Shown here piece after piece: positions 10,832 through 23,406 of a DNA stretch of 64,000 nucleotides. The stretch spans positions 7,470,037-7,534,036 of the forward strand of contig JBBCBC010000026.1 in the NCBI GenBank assembly GCA_037126765.1, written 5' to 3'. The DNA is from Stenogyne calaminthoides. Taxonomy: Eukaryota; Streptophyta; Magnoliopsida; Lamiales; Lamiaceae. Under the pieces are notes generated by a model. That model was given only the letters and a program-made list of their open reading frames with translations. It did not search any database and was not told the DNA's origin. The position numbers were made by a program, and so were the translations under genes. The stretch's first letter is position 1. Every line of letters begins with the position of its first letter.

Positions 10832-13800
10832 ATGGCATATCTTGTTGCACGACAGGGCCAAGGGAAAAAGTTCTGCAACTTCGCATCAATGAAGAAAGAT
10901 ATCATTGATGAGAAATATGTAGTATTTTCAATCACCTCAGATCCTGAATCGCTGGAAATTCTGGAGTGCTTGCGAGCATGCGGACTTGAACAATATTGCT
11001 CTAAACATCAGAACATAGTCCACACTCATGAAGCTCTAGAGTTTCTATACAATCTACAGAAGGACGAGGACATTGATGCTGGCCTGATTTCTTCCGTTGG
11101 AGGATTGGAAGTACGAGTGTCGAATGATGATCTTCAGAGGATCTTCGATCTCACTCGAGGAAGCATCAACCCAGAAACCTACACGACTGATGTAGGAGAA
11201 AAGGACTTTCTTGAAGCAGAGCTGTTGAGGCCAGCAAACAAGGAGAATACAACGAATGTCAAAGCCTCCTACCTGAAGAGGAAATATCGCCTTCTCCTTG
11301 AGATCGTTCAGAAGGTGATTATGTGCTCAACCTACAGTCTTGATGCTGTCACTTCTTATAAGATCAGTGTCATGACTGCAATCATCAAGAAAGCTTCAGA
11401 TATGGATTGGTTGGGTATGGTCAAGGCACGACTGCGGAAAGACTAGGGGAAGTTCGATCTGACCCAGAGGAATGAAGTGTGCTTATCTTCCAAGTGCTCT
11501 TTCATACACAAAATCTCAATCATTCTATCCGACAAGCTGCCAAAGAATTATGAATGGAATGAGAATGGTGCGAAGGAGTATCAAGCAAAGCACAAAGCCA
11601 TCTTGGGCAAAGATGAGCCTCTACTTGGACAATCTGATGAGGATCCTACTCCTTATGTGCCCAAACCAAAGGGAGAAAAGAAGGGAAAAGAAAAGGCAAC
11701 AGCATCTTCAGAAGTGCAGGGAACGGCCATTCCAGAGAAGAGGTTGAAGAGGAAGGATCTGGCCAAGAAACCAGATGCTCAACGGAAACGTCAGAAGAGA
11801 GTTACTTCTCCTCTGAAGACTGCTCCTAGTTCTGCTCAGCAAGTTCACAGAACGGAGGACCTGATTCAGGTTGAATCAGAAGTGAGGATAGCAGTCAGTT
11901 CTGAGCACACTACCAGTGAAGTAAGGGACGAGCAGATGATCGAAGAAGAAGGAGAGAAAGCTGTCAGAGGAACTGAAGTGGAGCACTCTGAGGACGAATC
12001 ACCATCTGATTCTCTGCCTCTCACCAAGATCTTCCAGAAAGAAAGATCACCCACGCCCACTTCCAAATCGCCATCACACTCTCCTCAAAAATCATCACCA
12101 CCAACCTCTCCTCACAAAACATTCTCACCCTCACCCTCACCAATCAGATCACCCAGATCTCCCACTCCCCCAACCATCGAACCTGTTCAGGAAACTGAAC
12201 CCCCTCAACAAGTGGAAAACGAGCCTGAACTACAAATATCCCCATCTCACTCCCAATCTCCAATCAAGATACCAGAACCTGAGAGATCTGACAAGCATGT
12301 GTCCGTCTCTCATAATCCCTTCAATACCAGAACCGTGCTTGCTTCACCTGACTCAGAAAGCCCCATCATAAGGATAATGAAGCAACAAATCCAGGAGTAT
12401 CTGCTGGACCTGTGCCCAGAACTGGATCAACATCCTGGCATCCAGCATCAGATAGCAGAGATTGTGTTCTGGAGGGATATCAGATTGAAAAGCATCGAGG
12501 AGTTTCTGATCCTCATGACAACTCTGGATCGGATTTCTTTGTAGACTTGGAGATGAAGTGCTTGAACAATGCTGGGATTGATAGCGTTGTTGAATTGGCC
12601 TCTGATGATGATATCAGATGGTTGATTCATGACAGGTTCGGGATTGCTGATAATAGAGAGGAGACTGTTCAATCTCCTACAGATCTTGAGGGAGCTGCCG
12701 ATGAACCAATAATGGGTGCTGCAGATGAGACCCGACTTGGCAAGGCTTCAACATCTGACCTGACTGCTATGCTGAGCTCCGATACCCTAGATCTTTATAC
12801 TGAGAAGATTCAGGATGGGGTCAAGGCTGCTATTGAAGACAAATTCACAGCTCTCACAGCAGATCTGATGAAGCGGTTTGAAGAAGGGCAAACAAAACTG
12901 GTTGACAGAGAAAGGAGTCTCACAGTTGGGATGCATAATGCCATCCTTTCTGATGTGATGCAACTAGTAAATCCTCTTGCCGAGAAGCTCACTCTCCAGT
13001 CTGATAAACTCAAAGTTCAGACAGACATGCTCAATGAGACACAGGTGCTACTGGAAAGTGTTTGGGCATCTCTGGAGAAGACTGACAACCACATGGATAG
13101 GGGTTGGAAGCACTTTGCGGCTTCTACAGAACGAGCAAGAAAGGACATCGAATTTGCTCTCAGACGCTTTTTAACTCCTGCACCTTCTGCCACCGCTCAG
13201 ATCACTCCTCTTGTTGTTGAGGAACTCAGAGAGGAGATCACACAGCAGTTTATTGCTCTGAATCGCAGGCTGTCCAACCTTTTTGTTGAAACTAAAAAGG
13301 GGGAAGGACAAGAGAAAGAAGAAAAACAGACACAGTTGGTAACTATTGCATCTCTACCAGAAACCATTGTATCTGACTTGCCTGAAGCCACTCCATCTAC
13401 TGATCTTGTTGCTGAACTAAAAGAAACTGTGGAGCAACATAGCAAAGAGATCACTGAGCAGAAGATTGCTCTTTCAGATGTTATTGCCAGAGTCGATAAG
13501 ATTGAAGACTTCTCTTCGTCTGTACAGAAAAGAATGAAAATTGATGATCAGGCCAAGAGCCTTGAACTCGCTAAGAAATTAGCAGAAGAAGACGAACCAG
13601 ATGAACCTGAGAAGACTCTGAAGAGAATGAAAGGCGAAGGCAAGATGGTGAAAGCTACTGCTGAAGTTCAGAGACAAGGACAATTATTCTCTATCAAAAT
13701 CCAGATGTCTCCTGAACAAATTCAAGAGCAAACCAGACAGAGAATAAGAGAGGCTGCCATCAAGAAGCAGAAGTTAGCAGAGGCTAAGGGACTAAACATC

Positions 13801-14289
13801 GCATACATCCGAAGGAAGAGGAAGAATGAAGCTGCAGCAGAGGAGATTGCTTGGGAGAAGAATGCCCTTTCGGCACCTGTTAAAGACATCCTCTGTGCCC
13901 GGCTAGATCTGCTTCCTAAATGGGATCAGAACAGAGCAGAATGGTTGTGTGACGTATACATCCTGGAGATGATTCCGATTCATCAAGACCAGACAGAAAA
14001 TGATGATAAATTTCAGAACTGGTTAGAAACGAAGTACCCAGACTTCTACCAGACGGTGATGAAGGAAGGGAAAATCATGTCACTGATACCTGAAGCTCCT
14101 CCCTTTGAACAATTGCTTCCACCTTTGATTCCAGACAACAAGCTAGATGCTGTCAAATTCAAGGATGCATACTATGGATTTCCTGACAAAGGAGGGATCC
14201 ATAGAAGAGAAGATCTGGACAAGCTAATGCAAAGGATGTACAAGATGTTTGGTATCCCCAAAGAACTTCAGAGGTTCAAGTACACCTGA
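10832..14289 (+). pseudogene. B+ ORF3, large extra (env-like position) protein
   Basis: Extra ORF between pol and the 3' LTR, where Sireviruses carry the so-called env-like gene. One frame runs 10832-12544 with a single TAG at 11444; it shifts to another frame in the overlap 12412-12544 and continues to TGA at 14289, about 1150 codons in all. The first 200 residues (ending near DMDWLGMVKARL) resemble the putative plant transposon protein type, by eye only. Then follow a Lys/Arg-rich nuclear-signal-like stretch (KRLKRKDLAKK, near 11750), a Pro/Ser-rich linker (12050-12330), and a C-terminal half rich in heptad-like Leu and charged residues, probably coiled coil. I see no signal peptide or clear membrane span, so an envelope role is doubtful. 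Confidence 0.7.
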
Positions 14290-14483
14290 GGAAGACAACT
14301 TGGAATCAGATGATAGGTATGTTTTTATGTATTATGTAATGAACACACCTATCTGAATGAAATACTCTATCTCTCTGATTCTAAGACAACATCTCATTGT
14401 CTTTTGAAGAAAGTATTGTTTTACATTATCTGCATTTCTATTCATGTTATCTGTTTTTCTGATTAAGTGTTTTGGTTCCATCA

Positions 14484-14495
14484 AAAAGGGGGAAA
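14484..14495 (+). promoter_or_regulatory. B+ polypurine tract
   Basis: AAAAAGGGGGAAA immediately before the 3' LTR, the primer for plus-strand DNA synthesis. B- begins its 5' LTR with TGTTGGGAAATTTG, whereas here the tract runs straight into GGAAATTTG. A small deletion between the two GGGAAATT copies probably removed the LTR's first bases. Confidence 0.7.
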
Positions 14496-14627
14496 TTTGT
14501 ATTTAGTTTTGATGGAAGTTCCAAAATAGGTTGTAATAGGACCGGTCGGACACATTAGTCGATCGATGACGAGAATCGATTAAGATGACCGGTGAAATGT
14601 ATAGATAGCTGATGTAAAAGATAGGTC

Positions 14628-14653
14628 ACATATTGAGGGGGAACTCAATATGT
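14628..14653. repeat. Perfect inverted repeat around a G-rich core in U3
   Basis: ACATATTGAG, then GGGGAA, then CTCAATATGT: two 10-base arms that pair perfectly. The core is polypurine-like. The same stem is retained in B- near 38074-38100, and family C LTRs keep a shorter TGAG..CTCA version. Possible RNA or cruciform structure; function unknown. Confidence 0.75.
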
Positions 14654-14758
14654 ATAGGTCAGGTCAAAATATCAGATGACCAGATAAGGTCAGATGATTA
14701 GAAGACTAAGACGAGTCAGAAGAAGAAGTCAGATGATCAGGTGAAGACAGAAGACACT

Positions 14759-14905
14759 AAGACTCAGATAAACCTGAAGACTCAGATAAATCTGAAGACT
14801 CAGATAAACCTGAAGACTCAGATAAATCTGAAGACTCAGATAAGCCTGAAGACTCAGAGAAACCTGAAGACTCGAAGAAAAAACCGAAGACTCAAGACTG
14901 TTGAA
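14759..14905 (+). repeat. 18-bp minisatellite in B+ LTR
   Basis: About seven tandem copies of AAGACTCAGATAAACCTG with small changes, fading at the right end. Read in one frame it gives a KTQINL repeat, which is fortuitous. Related AAGACTCAGA units occur in B- and in every C LTR, so this is an old module of the U3 region. Confidence 0.9.
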
Positions 14906-15335
14906 GACACTGAGGCTCAGAGTAACCTAAAGATCAGAAGACTACCAGAAGACCTACATCAGTCGAGTCTGGAAATTGTGCTAAGACAATCTGCATCAGA
15001 AGACTCTATCAGGTAGACTGATCAATTATCTGATCAGGTCAGCTCACACCTGGCGTCAACCAAAATGGTACACCAGACAAGACGAATATTCTACAAAAGG
15101 AATATCCATCGTCAAACGGATAAATACTGAAGTGTCGTACTCATGAAGCCAATGAAAGAGCGACATGTGCACAAAAAGAGCTGACAATGCGGGATTCGAC
15201 GCTGCGGACACAAACAACGCTAATCATGCCTTCGACCACACCGATATTCGGAGCACGTCACATCAAATCCTACAAACCTACCAAATATAGCCGGAAATTC
15301 AAATTGCTCTCCAACGGCTATTTGATTTCATGGTC

Positions 15336-15342
15336 TATAAAA
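15336..15342 (+). promoter_or_regulatory. B+ LTR TATA box
   Basis: TATAAAA in GGTCTATAAAATGGG, the probable U3/R promoter of the LTR. The B- LTR has the corresponding TATAAAT on the minus strand at 19098-19092. Confidence 0.7.
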
Positions 15343-16169
15343 TGGGATTGCTCTTCAAAGTGAAGGGACACGAAAAATTATCAAGAAGCAAAAACTATAG
15401 CAGAATTTCCGCACGAAGAACACAAAATTTGAAGATTATTCTTAAGTGTTCATCCCATTGTTCTTAGCATAGAAATCTTATCCTCTAGCATTTGGCTGCA
15501 TAAACACTAAGATAGATTTCCAGTTGGAACCACAACAAATATTTACCCAAACTCAAAAGTTAGGTTAAGTTTGTATTGCAAGATTTCAGACTAGGGATTC
15601 TAGTTCTGATTTCTGGGATCGATTGAGTGTGAACTCCATAAACATCTGTTGGGTGTTGGACTAACACATTAAACTAAGTCCAGTCGGTTAAGTTGGTTTA
15701 GTTGGTGCCCCTTGTGATAAGGGAAGAGTGGACTTAGGACCGATTGTCTGAACCACTATAAAAATCTTGTGTGCATTTACTTGCTCTTTATTGCTTTACA
15801 CTATTACACACAACTGAGCTTAAAATTGCATACATATTCTGAGTTAATATCAGTCTGCACTAAGCAACTGATCTGATCAGGTTGACAACTTAGTCAGCCA
15901 ATTTAAAACTGACTTGAGAATCTGAATTGATAAAACTGGTTTTTCACACGGGTACAAACTAGCTTCCGCACTATCAGTTAAACTGACAGATATCAAACTG
16001 ATCTGCCCTCAGACATTCAGTAAGATTGAACATCAGTCCAAACTAATTCACTTGCACTCTGATCAGGCAAACTGCAATCACACCTGATCTACACGAAAAA
16101 GTTTTCAGAAGTCTATTCACCCCTCCCCTCTAGACTTCTGCCCTCACGAAACCCGTTCGGGACCTACAG

Positions 16170-18130
16170 AACTAAACGGGGCTTTTGAGGATGTAGAAGG
16201 GTTTTCATACCCAATTCCCTTCTTATTAGTTGGCGTTCAAAAATAGTTGTTCATATCCTGAACGGTTTTTGAAGATTTCGTGAAAACCTCTATTTTCTTA
16301 CGTAAACTATCCTCAGTAGATTTCAGACTCTCATGTAGTCGGAAGAGTTCATCAAACTTAGCTTGTAAGATTTTAAAATCATCAGCTTGTTGTTTGTTGA
16401 TTGCTAGTTGTTCTTTAATCCGCTTCTCCTGATCAGAAGATTTAACTTTCAGAACTTTCAGTTCTTCAGTTACCTTCTGAGCAGCTTCAGCTGATTTCAG
16501 TTCAGCTGCTTTACTGACAGCATTCTCTTTAACAAGCTGAGTATTTTTGAACCTTAGCTTATCGTTTTCAGCTTCCACTATTGTATAAGTGTCTACTGCG
16601 TTAGAGAGATCATCAAGCAATTGCTCAGAATAGAGCTGCAAGTCAATCTCTCCAGCAGGTGTGCTAATTATAGCTGGTGTGGAAACTGAAAGAGCAGAAG
16701 GTTTAGAGGTTACCTCAGATTGGTCTTCCTCCTTAGACATCAGACAGATTTCATCATCAGAAGAGAATATCAGATCATCATGGTCGTAGAAATCATCAGC
16801 ATTGCTATCAGATAAAAGTCTTCTACTGGTGAGTAACCTGAATCCTCAGAAGGCAGATAGGAATCATCAATTCCTGATGTGTCAGCAACCATGGCTTTTC
16901 TGTCTCTATAGCGTTGCTCTCTTCTGTTCCGCTTCTCTTCTCTTTCTCTTGGAGTCGGGTCTGGGCAATCGGCGCTGTAATGACCTGGTTTCTCACAGTT
17001 GAAGCATGTTCCACGATCCACAGAACTTCTTCTGCCAGGTGAGTCATTCCGTCTATAGGATCTGTCAGGTGACTTTCCTTTCTGATTGTAATCAGAACTT
17101 CTTCTCTCAGATCTGTTGTCTCTTCTTTCATCAGACCAATCATCTCTTTTCTTATCTTCTCTGTGATCCCTTCTGTGATCATCTCTTCGGTCATCAGATC
17201 TGGTCCTTTCTGAAGATCTGTCAGCTGGCCTCCTATCTCTTCCTCTGTTGTTTTGATAATCCCTGTAAAATCTGCGATACTTACCAAGTTGAATGTTAAA
17301 TTTTTCAAGTTTTCTGGTTAGCAAGGAAATCTGTTCAGCTTGGCTTATGATATTTCCAACAGGTTCAGTAGACTTTGATTTGTTGTTGGCTGCTTTGAAT
17401 GCAACTGATTTTGATGTGGAGGGCGTGGCTTCAGCAGCCGACTCGTCTTCATCATCTTGCCCTCTTTCGATCAGATCGAACTCGTGGGCTTTAAGACTCA
17501 GGAACAGGCTGCTTGGCTTCATCTTGGCAATATCTTGACAATCCTTGATTACAGTGACTTTCATATCCCACTTCTTGGTTAGGGATCTCAAGATCATGTA
17601 ATTAATGTCTTTATCTGACATTTCTCGTCCAAGTTCCCGTAGCTTGTTGACTGACATGGTGATTCTTCCATCGAGCTCATTGATGGTTTCATTTGGCAGC
17701 ATCGTAAGTTTCTCGAATTTCACCAGTTCAGCTTGCAGTCTGCTATCTTTGATTAGATCATTTCCTTCACACATCTCAACAAGTGTATCCCACACCTGTT
17801 TGGCAGTCTTGAGATACTTTATCTTTTCTTTGGTTATCTTGTCCATGGTTTTCATGATTATATGTCTGGCAATTGTATCCAGAGTGTATAACTTTCTCTC
17901 TTCAGCATCCATAAGGGCAGGACTCTTTCTGTCAAGACTTCTAACTGCAAAATCTGGATCACCTCCAACAGCTGGGTTGTCATGATAGATGATGATGGGT
18001 CCTCGTTCAATGACTTCCATCATTCTGCCGCTTATTGATCCTAGATGGTTGCTCATATAATTCTCCAGTCTGCATACTCATCAATGGAAAATTTTGGCAA
18101 ATCATGATACATACCAGAAGTGTTATCCAT
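16170..18130 (-). pseudogene. B- Gag, Sirevirus type
   Basis: Capsid/nucleocapsid protein of the element. The probable start is ATG at 18130 (MDNTSGMYHDLPKF), with a frameshift near 18060; the main frame runs 18056-16770. It holds a UBN2 region (TAKQVWDTLVEMCEGND, LPNETINELDGRI), a linker very rich in Arg, Asp and Ser, and a CCHC knuckle, CFNCEKPGHYSADC. After another shift near 16770 the frame at 16740-16237 is Lys/Glu-rich with heptad Leu, a likely coiled coil of the extended Sirevirus Gag. A TGA at about 16237 is followed by more Gag-like sequence up to 16170, where B+ interrupts it. Confidence 0.85.
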
Positions 18131-18252
18131 GCTGATCGTGAGTTTGAAAACGAATGAGTTTTGAAAAAGGTTTTTCAAGATCAGTTCCAGTGACCACAAA
18201 GGTTCTTCCTCAAGAACCAATGATACTCAAAGCCAGGGTCTGTAGAACCACT

Positions 18253-18264
18253 GCTCTGATACCA
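18253..18264 (-). promoter_or_regulatory. B- primer-binding site
   Basis: TGGTATCAGAGC on the minus strand, two bases after the LTR end. It is an exact match to the classical plant initiator-Met tRNA primer site. Confidence 0.93.
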
Positions 18265-18266
18265 CT

Positions 18267-19392
18267 TGTAGGTCCCGAACGGGTTTCGTGAGGGCAGAAG
18301 TCTAGAGGGGAGGGGTGAATAGACTACTGAAAACTTTTTTCGTCTTGGTCGGGTGTGATAGTAGTTTGCTCGATCGAGTGCAAAGTGAATCGATTTGGAT
18401 CGATATCGACTTCTTGATCACCGAGGGCGGATCGGTTGGGTATCTATCAGTTTAATCTGATTGTGCGGAAGCTAGTTTGTACCCGTGTGAAAAACCAGTT
18501 TTATCAAATCAGTTTCTCAAGTCAGTTTTCAATCGGTGACTAAATCATCAAACCGATCGATCGGTTGCTTGGTGTGTGATCGGGGTATTAACTCGAATAT
18601 ATATGCCGTTTTAAGCCCGGTTGTGTGCAATAGTGTTAAAGCAATAAAGAGCAAGTAAATGCACACAAGATTTTTATAGTGGTTCAGACAATCGGTCCTA
18701 CGTCCACTCTTCCCTATCACAAAGGGCACCAACTAAAACCAACTTAACATTTGGACTTAGTTTAATGTGCTAGTCCAACACCCAACAGATGTTTATCGAG
18801 TTCACACTCAACCGATCCCAGAAATCAGAACTAGAAACCCTAGTCTGAAATCTTGCAAAACAAACTTAACCTAACTTTTGAATTTGGGTAAAGATTTGTT
18901 GTGGTTCCAACTGGAAATCTATCCTAGTGTTTATGTAGCCAAAAAGCTAGAGGATGAGATTTCTATGCTAAAAATAATGGGATGAACACTTAGAAATAAT
19001 CTTCAAATTTTGTGTTCTTCGTGCGAAAATTCTGCTATAGTTTGAGCTTCTTGATAATTTTCCGTCTCTTCACTCTGAAGAGCAATCCCATATTTATAGA
19101 CCACGAAATCAAAGAGCCGTTCGAGAGCAATTTGAATTTCCGGCTACATTTGGTAGGTTTGTAGGATTTGATGCGACGTGCTTCCAATATCGGCGTGGCC
19201 GAAGGCATGATTATCGCTGTTTGTCTCCGCAGCGTCGAATCCCGCATTGTCAGTCCTTTTTGCGCACATGTCGTTCTCTCATTGGTTTCACAAGTACAGC
19301 ACTTCAGTGTTTGTTCCACCAACTAAAGTTTGACATTCTTTTTTGTAGACGATTTGTATGCTCTGGTGTAACATGTTAGTTAACACCGGGTG
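18267..19392 (-). repeat. B- 5' LTR, U5-side piece
   Basis: Begins TGTAGGTCCCGAACGG and matches the reverse complement of 15060-16168. TATA box (TATAAAT) on the minus strand at 19098-19092. It breaks off after ACACCGGGTG where an A-family LTR begins; the sequence resumes at 37714. Compared with the B+ LTR, many CTGATCAG words read as TCGATCG, see findings. Confidence 0.9.
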
Positions 19393-21206
19393 TGTTGGGG
19401 AATGAGTTGCACAGATCTATTCGGGGTGAATATTTAAATACAAATTTAATTCATTAATTATTACTAGCATGAATTAATCCTATATTAATTCAAATAATAA
19501 TTGCAACAACAAATCATGCATATAAAAAACCACGCAAAACCTACGCATGCGGAATCTACGGGTTTACGTGAAGGTACCTCTCGGGATGGCAGTTGCTTTG
19601 GTCGGACGGACTAACCAAAAGGACTTCCCAAGTATTCCCTTAGCCCTTGCTCGACAATCCGATGGAATGATACTCGCGAACAATTAACAAAAGGAAAAAA
19701 ATAAACTTTGTTGCACCACTTATGTGGATTTGCTAATATTTCCAGCACATGGAATTGTACTTGGGAATGAATTAATCATCCCCTATTTATAAGAGGGGGT
19801 TTGGACGAAATTTTAGTGATATTTCAATGTGGGAAAAGACTTTTCTTGGTCACCAAGAAATCTTGAATATATCTCCTATATTCTTTTTCCCATAATTAAA
19901 ATATTCCACAAAAATCCCACCTCCTCTATTATGGTGATTTTCGAAAATATTAAGTGTGCAAGAATCCAAGATTTGGATCTTCTTGAATTTATGAGATATT
20001 CTTGTATTTCAAGAAATACATATCTTCCATAATATATTTTCAAGAAAATCAAGAAAATCTTTCTTGCCCACTATATTTCCAAAATTTCGAAACATACTAT
20101 ATAGATAACCAAGTGGGAGATTTCTTGAATTAAATGAGATAATCTTGTATTCCAAGAATACATATCTTCATTCCATAACAAAATTCAAATAAAATCTTTC
20201 TCCCTCTTTTATCCATAATTTTCGAAAATAAGAGGAAAAATTAAGCAACAATATTTATTTTATTTTAATCACCTTTCAGTTATTGGACTATATGTTGGGC
20301 TACTCAGGGGGCCTTTAGGAGAATTAAGATTGGACCTTCTAATGGACTTTGAATATCTAATATTGAGCCACTTCCCACTACATAATTAATATTGCATCAT
20401 CCATCTTAACCCATATTACAGCCAATATGGCTCCCGGTCATTATTTCCCGTGTTTAAGATTATCTAGCCCATTAATTAATTCAAGCCACTGAAATAGCTT
20501 TCCGTTAATTAATATCTTTTGTCCTTGGTCGAGGAACGGTTCAACATTATTATCCATACCGGAAACTAATTCCACTTGAAAGATTTGGTATGATAAAACG
20601 TATGAACCTCCCAAGGGGGCAAATCAAGCAAGCGTACTTGCACACGATTCTTCGTATTAAATCTTAGCAATCACATGTGACCAATAATATTGCCCAAGAT
20701 AAAAAGTATTGAATCTCTCTCTAATTCGCTACCCATGATAGGTCAAAGCAATAGTTACCAATCCCACGTGATCCCATTTAAGGGACGAAGGTTAAGAAAC
20801 AACGAACCACTGAGGTCTAATTCTTCCTTGTTCAGTTCTGAAGAATTTATCCTCCTGTAGGTCTTATTCAGCGCATCAGTCATGCACTAGTGTAATCTCT
20901 TGGTCAAGACAAACCAATCTGAGCCTTACACCTCAACCTTTCGCGATGGTTGTTCATTTCCATCTAGGTCGTGAATGGCGTACTTTTAGTTACAAGGGAC
21001 TGTTAATTTAATCTTCTGTGATCTGGTATCACTAAATTAACTACAGTGTAACACGTACGAATTATTGAACAGTTATGCAGTAAATATATATAACATTCAA
21101 TCATATTTAAAGCAACAGTGATAAACAATTTATTTCAGTAAATAAGTCTGAGAATTCAGTTTTGATTATACAAAGTAAAAGCATACTTTTCAGTATAATC
21201 CCAACA
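19393..21206 (-). repeat. 3' LTR of A2
   Basis: TGTTGGGGAATGAG to GTATAATCCCAACA, 1.81 kb, with the minus-strand TATAAAT at 19791-19785. It is followed by the polypurine tract of A2, so it is the downstream LTR. About 60 bp near 20370 (the AATATAATTCAAGCCC segment seen in other copies) is deleted. Confidence 0.92.
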
Positions 21207-21223
21207 ATCTCCCACTTATACTC
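21207..21223 (-). promoter_or_regulatory. A2 polypurine tract
   Basis: Minus-strand GAGTATAAGTGGGAGAT immediately before the LTR start. The same tract appears in A3 (30668-30684) and A6 (49872-49888). Confidence 0.85.
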
Positions 21224-23406
21224 AAAGTCTGCTTTTAAGTATACTACAACACGTCTCGAGTAGTCCATGACATCTAATGTCACCTACACGAACCTAATAA
21301 TTTCTCCCACTTATACTCAAAAGATTGGTTAAAAGCGGTATTGACACCCATTCCACTCACATGTCTCTCGAATGTATTCAGAGGCAGACGCTTTGTGAAT
21401 GGATCTGCTAGGTTGTCCTTAGACGCTATCTTTGCCACATATATATCACCTCTCTTAACGATTTCTCGTATAAGATGTCTTTCCTTTAATGTGTTTGTTT
21501 GACTCGTGGACACTTGGTTCTCTTGAATTTGCAAGCGCTTTCAAGCATATATTGCTTGACAAATTGAGAACACCATCCAAGTCCACTAAGAAGATCTAGA
21601 GCCCAATCGGTTCTTTCATCGCTTCACAAGCGACTACTTACCCGACTTCCATGGTTGAGTCGGTGATGCATTTACGCTTCACACTCGTCCGTTGGATGGC
21701 TACACTTCCCAAATGGAAACACACTGGCGAGGCGGATAATTTCGGAATCTATATCGATTGGAAATCCGAGTCAGGTGTGGCCGATGGGGATTGAAGTGTC
21801 GATGATAAATCAACATTCTATCCCGAGTTCTTTTCGGATACTTGAGGAATGTTTTTAAGCGTCGTCTAATTAAACTTTCCCGGGTTACTCGATATCTTGC
21901 TACCATACCACAAAGCATATATCTGTCTCGTACACAGCATTGCATACATAAGGTTTCCTACAGCCGAAGCACAAGGAATGCCTTTCATGTCATCTATCTC
22001 CTTTTGCGTCTTAGGGGACATTTTTTGGATAGATGGATTCCAAGTCTGAAAGGTACGAATCCTTTCTTGGAATCTTGCATGCTGAATCGTTTTAAAACCA
22101 GTGTCAATGTATGAATACTTGCGATAACCCGATCATCCTTTTCTTGCGATCTCGAGTAATCTTGATCCCAAGGATGTGTCCGCTTTCCTAAGTCTTTCAT
22201 ATCAAAACTGTTTTGAAACGTCATGCCATATTGCGTCGACCACACCTTCACATCGTTCCCGATGATCACAATGTCATCTACGATAGTACTAAGAATACCA
22301 ATGCGATTCCGACACGCTTTTTTATACACACAGCTTTCAACCTCGTTTTGATCAAACCCATAAGACTTTATTACATGATCAAAACTTTGGTTCCAAGCTC
22401 TGGATGCCTGTTTTAGTCCATAAATGGACCTCTTGAGCTTACAAACTAGGTGTTCTTGGCCTGTTTCAATGAAACCTTGGTGTTGTTGCACATAGATCTC
22501 TTTATCAAGACTTCCGTTAAGGAAAAGCCATCTTGACATCTATTTGCCGATTTCAAGGTCGAAGTCTTGCATGAGAATCGATAAGAGAATACGGATGGAC
22601 TTAAGCATGGCTACTGGCGAAAAAAGTTTCCTCATAATCGATCCCTTTCTTTCTGAGTATAACCTTTCGCCATTAGTCTTGCTTTAAAAGGTTTCAACCT
22701 TCCTGTCCGATCCTCTTTTCCTCTTATATACCCACTTGCATCTAATGGGTTTGACACCATTAAGTGGTTCGACTAGCTCCCACACTCTATTATGAAACAT
22801 AGAACCCACTTCGGCTTTCATTGTTGTTTGCCAAGAATCTGCATCCTTATCTTGGAGTGCCTCGTCATGTGTCCATGGGTCTGATTCCGGGAATCAAGTC
22901 CGAAGACTCTTCTATTCCCATGAATCTCTCGGGCTATCTAACAACCCTCCCACTATAACGAGGCTCCGGTTGTGAAAACGTATCGTTTGGTATATCATCT
23001 AGTACAGTCGGCACTGAGGTTTTCCCTCTAAGCTCATTTAAGGTAATCTCACTTCTGGGTTTTCTTTGGTTCTATAGTGTTCTTCCAAAATCTAAAGTGG
23101 GTGCGGATGTCCACCTTTTGATCTTCGGAACTATAGAACATTCAACCTTTTGTTCTCTCGGGGTATCCTACAAAACAGCCTTAATTTTGATCGGGGATCC
23201 AATTTACTGGTTTCCTTGTCCAACACGTAGGCCGGACACCCCAAAGTTCTCATGTGTCTTATACTAGACTTGCGTCCGGTCCACAATTCTTTGGGGTTCT
23301 GGGAACTGATTTGGATAGCACCAAGTTCAGAATGTAAGTCGCTGTTTTCCAAGGCATGACCCCAGAACGACTCGGGAAGATCCGTATAACTCATCATTGA
23401 TCTAAC
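21224..23406 (-). pseudogene. A2 RNase H, RT and integrase C-terminus
   Basis: Reading down the minus strand: integrase C-terminal part (23397-23131, ELWTGRKSSIRHMRTLGCP), a hinge with short frames, RT (22539-21994, FLNGSLDKEIYVQQHQGF, YGLKQASRAWNQSFD) and the RNase H tail (21534-21280, KDNLADPFTKRLPLNTFE). The RT catalytic motif reads IVDD at 22284-22273 instead of YVDD. Many frameshifts. The left end stops where the A3 LTR begins. Confidence 0.85.

Larger units (their letters stand above)
5785..16168 (+). mobile_element. Sirevirus-like Copia element B+, left-truncated
   Basis: Plus-strand element whose left part is cut off by A1. What remains is pre-integrase, integrase, reverse transcriptase, RNase H, a 5.8-kb downstream region with a large extra ORF, a polypurine tract and a 3' LTR. 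Extra coding capacity downstream of RNase H, polypurine-like motifs and an LTR starting near TTTTGATGG are features of the Sirevirus (SIRE/Maximus) group. The right LTR edge abuts the gag of B- at 16169, so B+ probably inserted into B-. Confidence 0.82.
14496..16168 (+). repeat. 3' LTR of B+ (1.67 kb)
   Basis: Matches the B- LTR in inverted orientation (18267-19392 and 37714-38243). It ends GTTCGGGACCTACA at 16168. U3 holds an inverted repeat at 14628-14653 and an 18-bp minisatellite; the TATA box is at 15336-15342. Next comes gag sequence of B-. I could not see a matching target duplicate because the left end of B+ is outside the window. Confidence 0.88.

Noticed and set aside
10832..14289. 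Calling ORF3 a viral envelope gene
   Set aside because: The location is that of Sirevirus env-like genes, but I see no signal peptide, no convincing transmembrane span and no fusion-peptide-like stretch. Basic and coiled-coil regions point elsewhere.
14759..14905. Regular short repeats that could be taken for a CRISPR array; also 27578-27683 and 62510-62720
   Set aside because: There are no unique spacers between units, units diverge gradually, and the setting is plant LTR DNA. These are minisatellites.
14741..15016. ORF with a repeated KTQINL peptide
   Set aside because: It is the translation of the 18-bp LTR minisatellite, whose period is a multiple of three. No start context or conservation in B-.
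16169..18264. Reading B+ and B- as one element with an inversion
   Set aside because: B+ has its own 3' LTR ending exactly at 16168 and B- has its own primer-binding site and 5' LTR. Insertion of B+ into B- gag needs fewer steps, though the other flank is outside the window.
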